DNA of 64,000 nucleotides from Chitinophaga sancti (GCF_034087045.1 NZ_CP139247.1:2010001-2074000), one strand, 5' to 3'; positions 28,401 to 37,587 are shown, counted from the stretch's first letter. The notes: generated from the sequence alone by a model not told the origin. Numbers and translations: made by a program.

Positions 28401-29619
28401 CTTCACAGTGCAGGGTAGGAGGCAGGGTGTTGTGATACAATGCCAGCGCTGTCTTGATCAAACCTGCCATACCAGCTGCCGGCATCGCATGACCAATCAT
28501 CGATTTCACAGAACCAATACCTGCTTTATGTGCATGTTGACCAAACACCTGTGCCAGTGTTTCCAGTTCTGTTTTATCTCCTAATGGTGTACCAGTACCA
28601 TGTGCTTCTATATACCCGATTTCATCCAGAGAAACGCCGGCTTTTTGCCATGCCTGCCTGATCGCAACAGCTTGTCCTTTTACAGCAGGACTCATCACAC
28701 TGGTACCTGCACCATCGCTGGATATACCGCTACCTTTGATCACAGCATAGATGCGGTCATTATCTGCAATGGCGTCATCTAATCTTTTCAGCACGACAAA
28801 ACCACATCCTTCACCTATCAGCAAACCATCGGCCTGTTGATCAAAGGGTCTTATCTGCTGTCTTCTTGAAAGCGCTCCCAGTTGTGTGAAGATGCTCCAG
28901 AATGGGGCATTCTGCGATACATGCACCCCTCCGGCAATGATCATATCTGCCCTGCCGGTACTGAGTTCCTGTATGCCATGATCTACTGCCAGCAGTGAAC
29001 TGGCGCAGGCAGCATCCAGTGTATAAGCTACACCACCCAGGTTCAAACGATTCGCTACCAAAGAGGCCACAAGATTAGGGATCAATCCCATGGCCGTATC
29101 CGGACCAAAGCGACCTTTTTTCTGCTGGAACTCTTTCTTTACTTTTTCAAGATCTGCACCTGATAAATGTGGTAATAAAGTTTGCAGAAGTTGTACAATC
29201 TGTTCACCCGTACGCACTATTTCAATCGCCCTGGTAGCACCAGGCCCGGGATAATTTCCTTTCCCGATAATGATACCTGTTTTCTCCAGCGAGATATGCT
29301 TATCCAATATGCCTGCATCCTGCAATGCTTGTTGGGCAAGGGCCAGCGTAATCAACTGCTCTGGTTCTGTACCCTCTACCGCCAGTGGCAATATGCCAAA
29401 ACGAATGGGATCGAAGGTGGCAAATTCATCGATGAATCCACCCTTGCGACAATAAAAACGGTCTACCGCTATCGTCTCTGTATCAAAGAAAGTGGCGTCC
29501 AGCCTGTTTTCAGGCACCGCCTGTATTGCGTCTTTTTTCTGTATAATGTTCTGCCAGAAAGCCTGGATATTGCCCGCACCGGGGAAGATACCGGACATCC
29601 CTATGATTGCTACATTCAT
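25444..29619 (-). CDS. Multidomain synthase KS-AT-DH with fused phosphopantetheinyl transferase
   Basis: A 1391-residue type I PKS/PUFA-synthase-like protein. Domains: ketosynthase (about 1-440) with Cys205 in LDAACASSLLAVD and the two His motifs EAHGTGTPLGDKTE and SMIGHAMPAAG, so the KS looks active; acyltransferase (about 530-830) with Ser611 in AGHSMGEW; double-hotdog dehydratase (about 900-1140) with DHALVKQKPGWP and a later MFHGPGYQGIRKI segment; Sfp-type phosphopantetheinyl transferase (about 1180-1391) with GIDIEEIKP and WVAKEAYGKYLGKG. The gene begins 21 bases after the first synthase stop. The PPTase fusion recalls enediyne PKSs, whereas PUFA synthases usually have a separate PfaE. 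It likely cooperates with the first synthase for dehydration. Confidence 0.93.
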   Translation of the reverse strand: MNVAIIGMSGIFPGAGNIQAFWQNIIQKKDAIQAVPENRLDATFFDTETIAVDRFYCRKGGFIDEFATFDPIRFGILPLAVEGTEPEQLITLALAQQALQDAGILDKHISLEKTGIIIGKGNYPGPGATRAIEIVRTGEQIVQLLQTLLPHLSGADLEKVKKEFQQKKGRFGPDTAMGLIPNLVASLVANRLNLGGVAYTLDAACASSLLAVDHGIQELSTGRADMIIAGGVHVSQNAPFWSIFTQLGALSRRQQIRPFDQQADGLLIGEGCGFVVLKRLDDAIADNDRIYAVIKGSGISSDGAGTSVMSPAVKGQAVAIRQAWQKAGVSLDEIGYIEAHGTGTPLGDKTELETLAQVFGQHAHKAGIGSVKSMIGHAMPAAGMAGLIKTALALYHNTLPPTLHCEEPVAAMQDTRFAPVQEATDWQATGLPLRAGVNAFGFGGINAHLVVEGFNSLPKGVFNGITPSLKADVLLLARNSADALIRALENKETDPGQGDYRIALFDPSPERIKKAVKIVGRNTPWRNKQDIWFTNEPLISKGGKVAFLFAGLDGLGGGEVDSVAAHFNLPGAESNKDSVYDSAITLLERSRIIDTALKQMGIRPDLNAGHSMGEWLAGRSAGMATEASILEILQDLNPQALETENAKFLVTGIGYDQLLPLLEGKQDIYLSMDNCPQQVILCGTDAAVADFIEILKAKQIFYQVLPFQSGFHSPFVAKKTDVLLAGISKIQWLKPEIPFWSATTLDLYPDTYEAIRDLSVDHLIKPVRFRELTQKLYEEENVRVFIQAGAGGLIGFVDDTLKGKSYSAIAANVPTRSGLDQLQRVMAALFVEGKPVNPAFLGISPKAKPGMPLQLGSPFIKELESLKGLSLPAPAMKPAFATVRKPVLQAFLQNVDEISAIQDEIIALFNDPITVQPISHTLNISLENTPYLIDHALVKQKPGWPIKEDMDPVIPMTMIFELFGDVARANGQNRAVKRIYNIQVFQWMNVSSPFKETITGKWEGNDTVHLDLPNYANASVQLTKQYPVPPARDFSIGASLDSELYKTPEQIYERHMFHGPGYQGIRKIVHMGEKGITGIIESSTGKGSLLDNAGQLFGLWLQLTLTKDRIAFPVKIHEIAFYGDMRDQSGSFECTCQLTELNDEFATADFVIKKAGQIWAIVTGWQNRRLEIDEALWQISMAPLQNKLAKEIAPGVFTFNNAYQRVVSWDFIQKRYLNQAEKAFVKGLMPMKRKERIISRVAAKDAVRAVLQHHCFPIEFEIKNNAAGAPYVAGVEDIQLSIAHKGMEAVAIARYQQPVGIDIEEIKPQSEGFCELVFSVTELELLPPENRDEWIIRAWVAKEAYGKYLGKGLQGNPKGYAIAAINGDELTINDINIKTIKHNNFIIGWTL

Positions 29620-29640
29620 ATTTGCGGACGTTTTTTAAGG

Positions 29641-32600
29641 TTAAGCCATGATCAGTACCTGGCTCTCATTTCCATATTTCAGCTCGTTTACAAATAGCTC
29701 CATGCCTTCCTGTAAAGGGATGAGAGCAATGCCTCTGCGTTCGTATTCCCTTTCCAGCGCAGGAGACACCATCCCGGTGCCTTTCCATGGACCCCAGTTG
29801 ATAGCTGTCACTTTCCCTTTAATGGTGTTGCGCAGCTCCCATGCATAGCGGTCCATCACACTGTTGGCAGCAGCATAGTCAGTTTGGCCACGGTTGCCAT
29901 ATACTGAGGCCACGCTGGAGAAGAAGATCACAAACTGTACATCCGGACGCAGTTGTTCTGCCAGTATTCTCAGTGGTGTAACTTTGGTCGTGAACACGCG
30001 TTCGAATGATTCAGAAGTCTTTTGCTGGAAGAGTTTATCTTCTAATAATCCGGCTCCATGTACTACGCCATCAATCCGGCCATAGTTTTTGTATACCTGA
30101 TCGATCAGTGCACTGATCTCCTGTTCATTGCGCAGGTCGAGTGAGCGATAAATAACAGTCGCACCATTTTGCTCAAGCGAATGGATGGTGGATAATATCT
30201 GGTTTGCTTTGTGTATATCGGAAGCTTTCTTTTCTATGTCCGCCGGTTTGGTGAGTTGTCCTTCGGCTATCAGTTGCTTTTTGATCGCATCTTTGGTTGT
30301 GAGAGATGCATATTGAGAAGCTACCACATTGCGAGGGTCAGCGGAGCGACCTACGAGTATATAATTACAAGGATAATCCTTTGCAAAGCGGATCATCAGT
30401 TCTGCTGTAATGCCCTGTGCACCGCCTAATACCAGTACTACGCTGTTCTTATTCAATTGCAGTTGTGAAGTATCACCTACGGGTAATTGTGAAGGTATCA
30501 GACTAAAAGTATGTCTGCTGCCATTGTGATAAATCACTTCTGCTGGTTCATCAGGATGAAGAATTTCATCGATGATCATACCTGGAATGCGATCAGCCGG
30601 GAACTGGCCTGTCAGTGTAATGCTACGGCACCTGGTGGTTTCCCATTCCTTGTCCAGGCTTTTCAGAAAACCGGGATAGCCTTGTACACTACGCAGGTCT
30701 TTGGCATCGCCATTCAGTACACCGGAAATGGCATATACCCATTTCGCTTTTTCAGGGTTCAGCTTTTTGATGGTGTCAAATGCTGTGAGGATGTTAGGCC
30801 GGCCGGGTGCTGTAAGCAGATCTGGAATGATCAGCCCCTGGTATTCATCTAAAGGTTCTTCACCTTTTATGATCGTAACACTGGCGCCTTTTTCAACCAG
30901 CAAACTTTGCAAAGCCGCAGGCAATGCGCTGCCATCGTCCATGATAGCAAACTTCGCATCTTTAATAGCAACCGCCTGCTGGGCAAAAACGGAAGGCGTC
31001 AAAGAGAAACACAACCTTGAAAGACTTGCTGCTGTTGCGGCAGCTATCGCATTGGCGGTATTGTATACAGGAATTGCGTTACCCACATTCTGCACAGGAC
31101 TCGCTGGCGCAGTACCACCTACATTTTCAGCAATCCAACGCAGCAAACCATTCAGGGTTTTAATCCCTGCAAGAGCTTCTGTTTTATCTTCTCCATTCTG
31201 GGAGAAGCTGCCAATCTTTATTTTCAGCTCACCCAGTATTTCCATACGTTTGATAGAATCAATACTGAGATCCGCTTCCAGGTCCAGGTCCATACCCAGC
31301 ATATCAGTAGGGTAGCCGGTTTTTTCACTGACCGTGAGCAGGAGTATATTTTTAATTTCGCTTTCGGACCAGGTTACCGATGTTTGCGCCGCAGCAGATG
31401 TGGATGGAGCTGCTGCCGGAGCCGCCTGTGGCTGATCCATATTTCCTGAAATCCATACTAACAGACCATTTAAGGTTTTGATACCCGCTAATTGTTCTAC
31501 CACAGCTTCGTCGCTCTGACCGCTGGTTTTGAAGCCCCCCAACCGGGTGCGGAGTTCACCTATGATCTCCATGCGCTTAATAGAATCTATACTCAGATCC
31601 GCTTCCATGTCGAGATCTAAGCCCAGCATCTCTTGTGGATAACCGGTCTTTTCACTCACAATTTGCAAAATAGTGTCTTTGATATCGACCACAGGTTGTT
31701 GTGCAATGGCATGTTGCAGCGATACGCCACCAGCATCTGGTAAGCTCTGTGCATCTACGTTTTCAGCGATCCATTGCAGCAGACCATTCAGTGTTTTGAT
31801 ACCTGCCAGTTGTTCTACAACTGCTTCGTCTGATTTGCCACTTGATTTGAAACCACCCATTTGGGTACGCAGCTCCCCGATGATCTCCATACGCTTGATA
31901 GAGTCAATGCTCAGGTCTGCTTCCATGTCCATTTCAAGACCTAGCATTTCGTGTGGATAACCTGTTTTTTCACTGACTACTTCGATGAGGATGCGTTTAG
32001 TATCTCTCTTTGTAGGAGCAGAAGCCGGAGCTGGTGCTGGCGTCGCAACCTGGACCGCCACATGCGTAGCCGGCGCCACAGCCGCCGCAATCGACATTGC
32101 CGCAGGCGTATGACCCAAATAACCCAATATCACATCTCTCTGTGCCTGCACCAACAATTTCACACTATTCAAATATTCCTGCACCATATATTCTGCATTG
32201 CCCGCAGGAGGAGCTACCACTACAGGAGCCGCGCCAATATTCAGTTTCAATGGCTGCAATAACGGCATTGCACCATGCGCTGGCAACTTACCCACAGAAG
32301 GCACTGCCATATGCCCATTTACAAGCCATACTGTAGCACTCTTCTTATATTGAGCAGGGTTATCCAGTTGTAATACCTGCACATCACGACCATCAAATAG
32401 TTTCTCTAAATTGATCGCTCTACCTGTACTTATATATTTTGCCAGTGTATTCAACAAATGGGTGATCGCGTGCGGTGCTTTATCTTCTGTATGCAACACC
32501 AGCGTTTCTTTACCTAAAGTTGACTTTGCCAGATTACTCAACACTTTACCCGGTCCTGCTTCAATAAACACCCTTGCACCTGCAGCATACATGTGTTCCA

Positions 32601-35600
32601 CCTCTTCTGCAAACAATACTGGTTTAACGATATGCTCCGCCAATCTTGCCCTGATCTCCGCTGGTTGTGTTGGATATAACTGTGCCGTAGTATTTGACCA
32701 TACAGGAATGGCAATAGGCGCAAAATCTACATCCTTGATCGCGGTCTCATATAGCGCCTTTGCACCCGCTATCACCGGACTATGGAATGCACAGGCCACT
32801 TCCATCTGTTTGTAAGAGATCTTTGCCTCTTTCAATTTCTCCATCAGCGCTTCCATATCAGCTTTCTTACCAGCCAATGCCCATTGCGCAGGGGAATTAT
32901 GATTCACCGGATACACACCCGTACCCTCACCCGTAAATGCTTTTAATACATCTTCCCCACAGCTTACAGCCACCATCATCCCCTTATCATCAATCACGCC
33001 ACCCAGTATTGCTTTCGCACGCAACTCACTGAGCGGTACCAACTGCTCATCAGCAAATGCCCCTGCAAAACACAACGCCGGCAACTCGCCATAACTATGC
33101 CCTGCCATCATATCAGGCTCAATACCCAATGATTGCAGGAACTGCGCCATGGCCAGGTCCACAATGCCCAACACAGGTTGCGCTACCCTTGTGTCTTTGA
33201 TCTGTTCTTTCTGTTGCTGGATCGCCTCATTATTAAACACCGCCGGTGGAAACAACACTTTCTCATAAGCAGGATGTTTCTTCAGCAACTGTCTCATCTC
33301 GGGGAAAGCCACGAACAGCTCTCTCGCCATATTGATCCGCTGACTACCCTGCCCAGGGAATAAAAAGGCTACCTTCCCTTCTACAGGCGCTGTCACATAA
33401 ATATCTTTAGAAGTAGCACCTGCCATGGCCAGATCTAATTTCATCATCAGATCTTCTCTGCCGGTAGCTACAATAGATAAGGATACCGGCTCCTGGCTAT
33501 ACACTGCCAGACTATAAGCCAGATCCTTCAGTGATATACTATCATTGTTTTGGAGTATGCTGCTCACCGCTTTCAACAACGGCTGACTATTTCCTCTGAA
33601 TACGAATAACTCTGCCGGCCATGTCTTAATCGCTGTATGCGCGTCCTGTACGCTGGCATCATTTTCGATCACTGCATGGAAGTTCGTACCTCCAAACCCA
33701 AATGCGCTGACACCCGCCGTACGCTTATCATCCAGCCACAACCCTGCTTCCGCATTAAACAGGAAAGGACTGCTTGCCGGATTATAAAAACTATTCGGCG
33801 TCTTCATATGCAAGGTAGGCGGCTTCACACCATGATATACTGACAATGCAGCCTTGATCAATCCTGCCAGACCTGCAGCACACTTAGTATGCCCGATCTG
33901 TGTCTTTACAGAACCCAGGTAGGTCTGCCCGATCACCGCACCATTCTGAATCAGCATGTCAGAGATGGCACTGATCTCAGTCTTATCACCTACTACAGTA
34001 CCGGTACCATGCGCTTCCACCAAACCTACTGTAGCCGGAGATATTCCACTCATCTCATAAGCACGTTCCAATGCTTTCACCTGCCCTGCCTTACGTGGTG
34101 CAGTTAGCCCTAAACTCTTCCCATCACTACTACCACCCACACCTTTGATCACAGCATATATTTTATCTCCATCTCTCTTTGCATCTGACAATCTTTTCAG
34201 CACAATCATCGCTACCCCTTCACCCAGTGCAATCCCATCCGCCTCACTATCAAAAGTTGCGCATCGTCCTTTCTTTGACAATGCATGCGTACTACTAAAC
34301 ATCAGGTAGTCATTAATCCCATTGTGCAGGTCGGCAGCACCAGCCAGCACCATTTCGGACTTACCCAATACCAGCTCCTGACAGGCCAGGTCAATCGCCG
34401 CCAGGGACGATGCGCAAGCGGCATCTACCGTATAGTTACGTCCACCCAGATCCAACCTGTTCGTAATACGACCAGAGATCACATTGGCCAGCACGCCCGG
34501 AAAACTATCTTCCGTCATTCTTGGCAACACTGCTTTCAACTCATCCGGCATCTCACCCAGATACTGTCGATACGTAGATCTGAACCCATAACTATTTGCC
34601 AGATCAGTACCACCTTCTGCACCTATAATTACAGATACATCTTCTCCATTAAATTCCTTTCCGCCATACCCCGCATTATCCAATGCCTGCTTCGCTACCA
34701 GCAATGCCAGCAACTGTGTAGGGTCTATCGCTGCCAATGACTGTGGTGGAATCCCAAACGCCATCGGATCGAAATCAATACGCGGAATAAATCCTCCCCA
34801 CTTGGAAGGAGACATCTCGCCATCATTCGAATTATTATCAAAATACAATTCCTTGTTCCATCTCTCATCCGGCACCTCAGTTACACAGTCTACACCATTC
34901 AATATATTCGCCCAGAACTCATCGATATTTTTCGCACCCGGATAGATACAAGCCATACCGATGATGGCTACATCCAGTGCTTTCTCCGGCTGTGTAAGCG
35001 GAGCAGGCAAAATAGCTTTATCAATAATGGTCTGATTCATTGCTGCCACATCTTCATGTAGTGCATGCATCGTCACCGTTTCATTGCGCATGGCGGCTAC
35101 CTGCCCAATCATATACATGCCTTCACTTAGTTGTTGCTTTGGTGCTATTTTCACCAAACCATCATCTGTTCTATCCACACCTTTCGCAGCAATCCGCAAA
35201 CGGCCTACATTCAGTGATTCGAGTTGCGCCCAGATCTCTTTTTTATCCACATTTGCAGCTACCAGCTGCTCCTTTTCCTTATTAAAATAATCGGCAAAAG
35301 GAGAGTGCAGACAACGGGTTTCATGGCCCGGGGCAGTTTCTAATAAAACGGTATGATTATGTGCAATGGCCTGATCCTGGAATTGCTGCAGGATTGCACC
35401 CGTCTCTACTGCTTCTTTCGTATAGATATAAGCAGTACCCATCAACACACCAACTTTCGCACCTTTGGTCGCCAATGGTGCGACCATCACACCAATAAAA
35501 GCTGCTGACAATGCATCGTGAATACCACCTGCAAAAAACAAACTGAACTGGCCCGCATTTTCTTCCTGCAATAGTCTGTCAATTTGTTTCTCCCACAGCA

Positions 35601-36909
35601 CAAAGCTGGACAGGGGCCCTACGTGTCCTCCGCATTCGCGGCCTTCAAATACAAATTTCCTGGCCCCTTCTTTTATAAACATATCCAGCAATGAAGCTGA
35701 GGGTACATGCAGGAAAGACTGGATACCCTGCTGCTCCAGCGCTTTGGCCTGAGAGGGGCGGCCACCGGCTATGAGCACGAATGGCGGTTTTTCTTCCTGT
35801 ATGTAAGCAGTCTGCTCATCTCTCAGCTCCTGCGGTGCAAACCCGAGTATACCCACACCCCAGGTTTTGTCACCGGCAAGTTGTTTGGTTTCGCGGATCA
35901 GGTTTCTGGCTGATTCGCCTTTCAATAAAGACAGGGCTACGAATGGCAGAGCACCTGCATTGGCTACAGCCGCAGCAAAAGCGGGCACGTCGCTCACACG
36001 TGTCATCGGCCCTTGTGCAATGGGATAGGTAATGTTCAATTCCTTCGCCAGTGCATTGTTCGGACTGATGACAGGCTGTGTCTGTGCCTGCCTGATATGC
36101 CCACGAATAGCATGATGCATACCGGTGATGAGTCTGCCTAATTTCTTATATCGCTTTACAAGGTCGGTAGAAATGGCAATGTCCTGACCCAGTGGCAGGA
36201 AACCTTTATCCAGTTCCAAAGTTTGTAACAATGGCTCTAACTGGGCCATGGTAGCGTTTTCTGGCAGCTCCGGAGAGTTGGGGCGTACCAGTACGCGGAA
36301 ATGATCGATGAGGCGGGTCTCATTGCCATTGAGTTTTTCGCATACATTTTTTAATGCTTTAGGGGCTGTACATTCAGGAAAGAGTGCCAGTTGGCTGTCC
36401 AGTACCACCCCGGTAGCGCCAGTGGCTATAAGGGCCGCTGTAGTGTGAATACCGATGCCTCCCTGTACATATATGTGGGCATCAGGAATTGCTTTGACTA
36501 CCTGCTGAAATAAAATGTAAGATGATTCATCACCTGTTTTACCACCACTTTCATTCCCTTTGAGAATGATACCGTCTGCCTTCTCTTTCTTTGCCAGCTT
36601 CGCTTCGGCAAGACTATGCACCTGGTAAAACAGTTGCACTCTCTTTGGCAGTTTTAATTTCATTCCATAGGGTGCAATAACCATTGATACCTGCTCAGGG
36701 AGGGAAATATCTGCAACACTAGTATGCACAATACATACACCGAAGGGTTGTGACAGTTGTAGTGCCAGTGCAGACAATGCTGTTTCCGCAACTTGTCTGT
36801 TACGTCCTAAATGAAGTACAGGGAAGGCTTTCGCATTAGCCAAAGCAATGGCAAGGTGGACGTCAGGGCTTTCGAACGGGGTGATCCCGATAATTGTAGA
36901 CATATTCAT
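29641..36909 (-). CDS. Giant synthase: PfaD-like reductase-KS-AT-ACP-ACP-ACP-KR
   Basis: A 2422-residue iterative PKS/PUFA-type synthase. Residues 1-230 look like a degenerate TIM-barrel half (GGIGIHTTAALIATGATGVV). Residues about 285-600 form a nitronate-monooxygenase/PfaD-like flavin reductase (YPIAQGPMTRVSDVPAF; ECGGHVGPLSS with the active His). KS about 643-1075, Cys832 in VDAACASSLAAID plus EAHGTGTVVGDKTE; AT about 1180-1500, Ser1272 in GHSYGELP; three tandem ACPs with pantetheine serines at 1670, 1776 and 1885, all in a DLSIDSIKRMEI context; KR about 1950-2422 with LGGAQGITAEL, SSVASVYGNRGQ and Tyr2345. It is the first gene of the operon. Two in-frame ATGs (36909, 36903) are possible starts. 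Function: building and reducing the acyl chain. Confidence 0.94.
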   Translation of the reverse strand: MNMSTIIGITPFESPDVHLAIALANAKAFPVLHLGRNRQVAETALSALALQLSQPFGVCIVHTSVADISLPEQVSMVIAPYGMKLKLPKRVQLFYQVHSLAEAKLAKKEKADGIILKGNESGGKTGDESSYILFQQVVKAIPDAHIYVQGGIGIHTTAALIATGATGVVLDSQLALFPECTAPKALKNVCEKLNGNETRLIDHFRVLVRPNSPELPENATMAQLEPLLQTLELDKGFLPLGQDIAISTDLVKRYKKLGRLITGMHHAIRGHIRQAQTQPVISPNNALAKELNITYPIAQGPMTRVSDVPAFAAAVANAGALPFVALSLLKGESARNLIRETKQLAGDKTWGVGILGFAPQELRDEQTAYIQEEKPPFVLIAGGRPSQAKALEQQGIQSFLHVPSASLLDMFIKEGARKFVFEGRECGGHVGPLSSFVLWEKQIDRLLQEENAGQFSLFFAGGIHDALSAAFIGVMVAPLATKGAKVGVLMGTAYIYTKEAVETGAILQQFQDQAIAHNHTVLLETAPGHETRCLHSPFADYFNKEKEQLVAANVDKKEIWAQLESLNVGRLRIAAKGVDRTDDGLVKIAPKQQLSEGMYMIGQVAAMRNETVTMHALHEDVAAMNQTIIDKAILPAPLTQPEKALDVAIIGMACIYPGAKNIDEFWANILNGVDCVTEVPDERWNKELYFDNNSNDGEMSPSKWGGFIPRIDFDPMAFGIPPQSLAAIDPTQLLALLVAKQALDNAGYGGKEFNGEDVSVIIGAEGGTDLANSYGFRSTYRQYLGEMPDELKAVLPRMTEDSFPGVLANVISGRITNRLDLGGRNYTVDAACASSLAAIDLACQELVLGKSEMVLAGAADLHNGINDYLMFSSTHALSKKGRCATFDSEADGIALGEGVAMIVLKRLSDAKRDGDKIYAVIKGVGGSSDGKSLGLTAPRKAGQVKALERAYEMSGISPATVGLVEAHGTGTVVGDKTEISAISDMLIQNGAVIGQTYLGSVKTQIGHTKCAAGLAGLIKAALSVYHGVKPPTLHMKTPNSFYNPASSPFLFNAEAGLWLDDKRTAGVSAFGFGGTNFHAVIENDASVQDAHTAIKTWPAELFVFRGNSQPLLKAVSSILQNNDSISLKDLAYSLAVYSQEPVSLSIVATGREDLMMKLDLAMAGATSKDIYVTAPVEGKVAFLFPGQGSQRINMARELFVAFPEMRQLLKKHPAYEKVLFPPAVFNNEAIQQQKEQIKDTRVAQPVLGIVDLAMAQFLQSLGIEPDMMAGHSYGELPALCFAGAFADEQLVPLSELRAKAILGGVIDDKGMMVAVSCGEDVLKAFTGEGTGVYPVNHNSPAQWALAGKKADMEALMEKLKEAKISYKQMEVACAFHSPVIAGAKALYETAIKDVDFAPIAIPVWSNTTAQLYPTQPAEIRARLAEHIVKPVLFAEEVEHMYAAGARVFIEAGPGKVLSNLAKSTLGKETLVLHTEDKAPHAITHLLNTLAKYISTGRAINLEKLFDGRDVQVLQLDNPAQYKKSATVWLVNGHMAVPSVGKLPAHGAMPLLQPLKLNIGAAPVVVAPPAGNAEYMVQEYLNSVKLLVQAQRDVILGYLGHTPAAMSIAAAVAPATHVAVQVATPAPAPASAPTKRDTKRILIEVVSEKTGYPHEMLGLEMDMEADLSIDSIKRMEIIGELRTQMGGFKSSGKSDEAVVEQLAGIKTLNGLLQWIAENVDAQSLPDAGGVSLQHAIAQQPVVDIKDTILQIVSEKTGYPQEMLGLDLDMEADLSIDSIKRMEIIGELRTRLGGFKTSGQSDEAVVEQLAGIKTLNGLLVWISGNMDQPQAAPAAAPSTSAAAQTSVTWSESEIKNILLLTVSEKTGYPTDMLGMDLDLEADLSIDSIKRMEILGELKIKIGSFSQNGEDKTEALAGIKTLNGLLRWIAENVGGTAPASPVQNVGNAIPVYNTANAIAAATAASLSRLCFSLTPSVFAQQAVAIKDAKFAIMDDGSALPAALQSLLVEKGASVTIIKGEEPLDEYQGLIIPDLLTAPGRPNILTAFDTIKKLNPEKAKWVYAISGVLNGDAKDLRSVQGYPGFLKSLDKEWETTRCRSITLTGQFPADRIPGMIIDEILHPDEPAEVIYHNGSRHTFSLIPSQLPVGDTSQLQLNKNSVVLVLGGAQGITAELMIRFAKDYPCNYILVGRSADPRNVVASQYASLTTKDAIKKQLIAEGQLTKPADIEKKASDIHKANQILSTIHSLEQNGATVIYRSLDLRNEQEISALIDQVYKNYGRIDGVVHGAGLLEDKLFQQKTSESFERVFTTKVTPLRILAEQLRPDVQFVIFFSSVASVYGNRGQTDYAAANSVMDRYAWELRNTIKGKVTAINWGPWKGTGMVSPALEREYERRGIALIPLQEGMELFVNELKYGNESQVLIMA

Positions 36910-37544
36910 ACTAGGTTATTTGAGTTAGGTAACGGGCATGCCTGTACCAGACCATGATCATCATCATTTGATCATAGTAATGCTATACCGCGTGCCTGGA
37001 TTATTTTATTATAACTGTTGCGCCTTTGAGATTACTATGTTGACGTCGGGACATAGCATTCCCATCCTGTTTATACGAACTGGAAATTGTTTTCATAGCG
37101 CAGACTTATTAAAGGCTAAACGGGCCTGGATCTCACATGAACAACTGTTCTTCCTGCTACAGAAGGTTAAATGGCTGAAAGAGATCTATTCTCGCAGCTC
37201 TTAAAATATTATGACAATTCCTGGTGAAAATAAAAAAGCGACTCCGGTAATGGTTATTTATCCTGATACGGTATTACTGATGATCGAAGATAAATTGATG
37301 CAACAACACTATTGATTTCTTATATACATGCCGGGTTCTGGTTTCGTACTGTGTTCTGGTTGTGGGCTTCATAGAATTTAAAAGATATCTGGTTATTTGA
37401 GATGTTAAAGGAAAAACCTTTAATGTTATGTTAAAGCTACTGAAATTTCCTTGAAAAAAATATAGGGGTTAGCGATGAATTAGTAGTTCGTAACAGGAAA
37501 TTAATATCTGTTAATAATACTAATGTGATTGTGAAATGGAATAA
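36910..37544. other. Long intergenic region upstream of the PKS operon
   Basis: About 635 bases without a convincing gene. A plus-strand frame at 36938-37204 (88 codons, His-rich start) and a second at 37211-37315 (34 codons, MTIPGENKKATPVMVIYPDT start) follow each other and could be remnants of one decayed gene; neither resembles a known family to me. TTAAAGG-AAAAA-CCTTTAA at 37405-37423 is a perfect inverted repeat, with a further TTAAAG at 37431. The PKS operon promoter must lie here, but no clear TAnnTTTG element was found on the minus strand. Confidence 0.45.
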
Positions 37545-37587
37545 AACTAAAAAAGACAAGTGGTACGGATTTCCGTACCACTTGTCT
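37545..37587 (-). terminator. Terminator of the DUF6515 gene
   Basis: AGACAAGTGGTACGGA (37554-37569) pairs perfectly with TCCGTACCACTTGTCT (37572-37587); the minus strand continues with a run of six T. It stands 17 bases after the DUF6515 stop and separates it from the PKS operon further downstream. Confidence 0.88.

Noticed and set aside
30701..31315. A 204-codon plus-strand frame over the ACP region
   Set aside because: Shadow of the repeated ACP sequence; the apparent internal repeats only mirror the tandem ACPs. No CRISPR or mobile element is implied.
31240..31960. Regularly spaced similar DNA blocks, at first sight a repeat array
   Set aside because: The spacing (about 320 bases) and translation show three carrier domains, not a CRISPR array.
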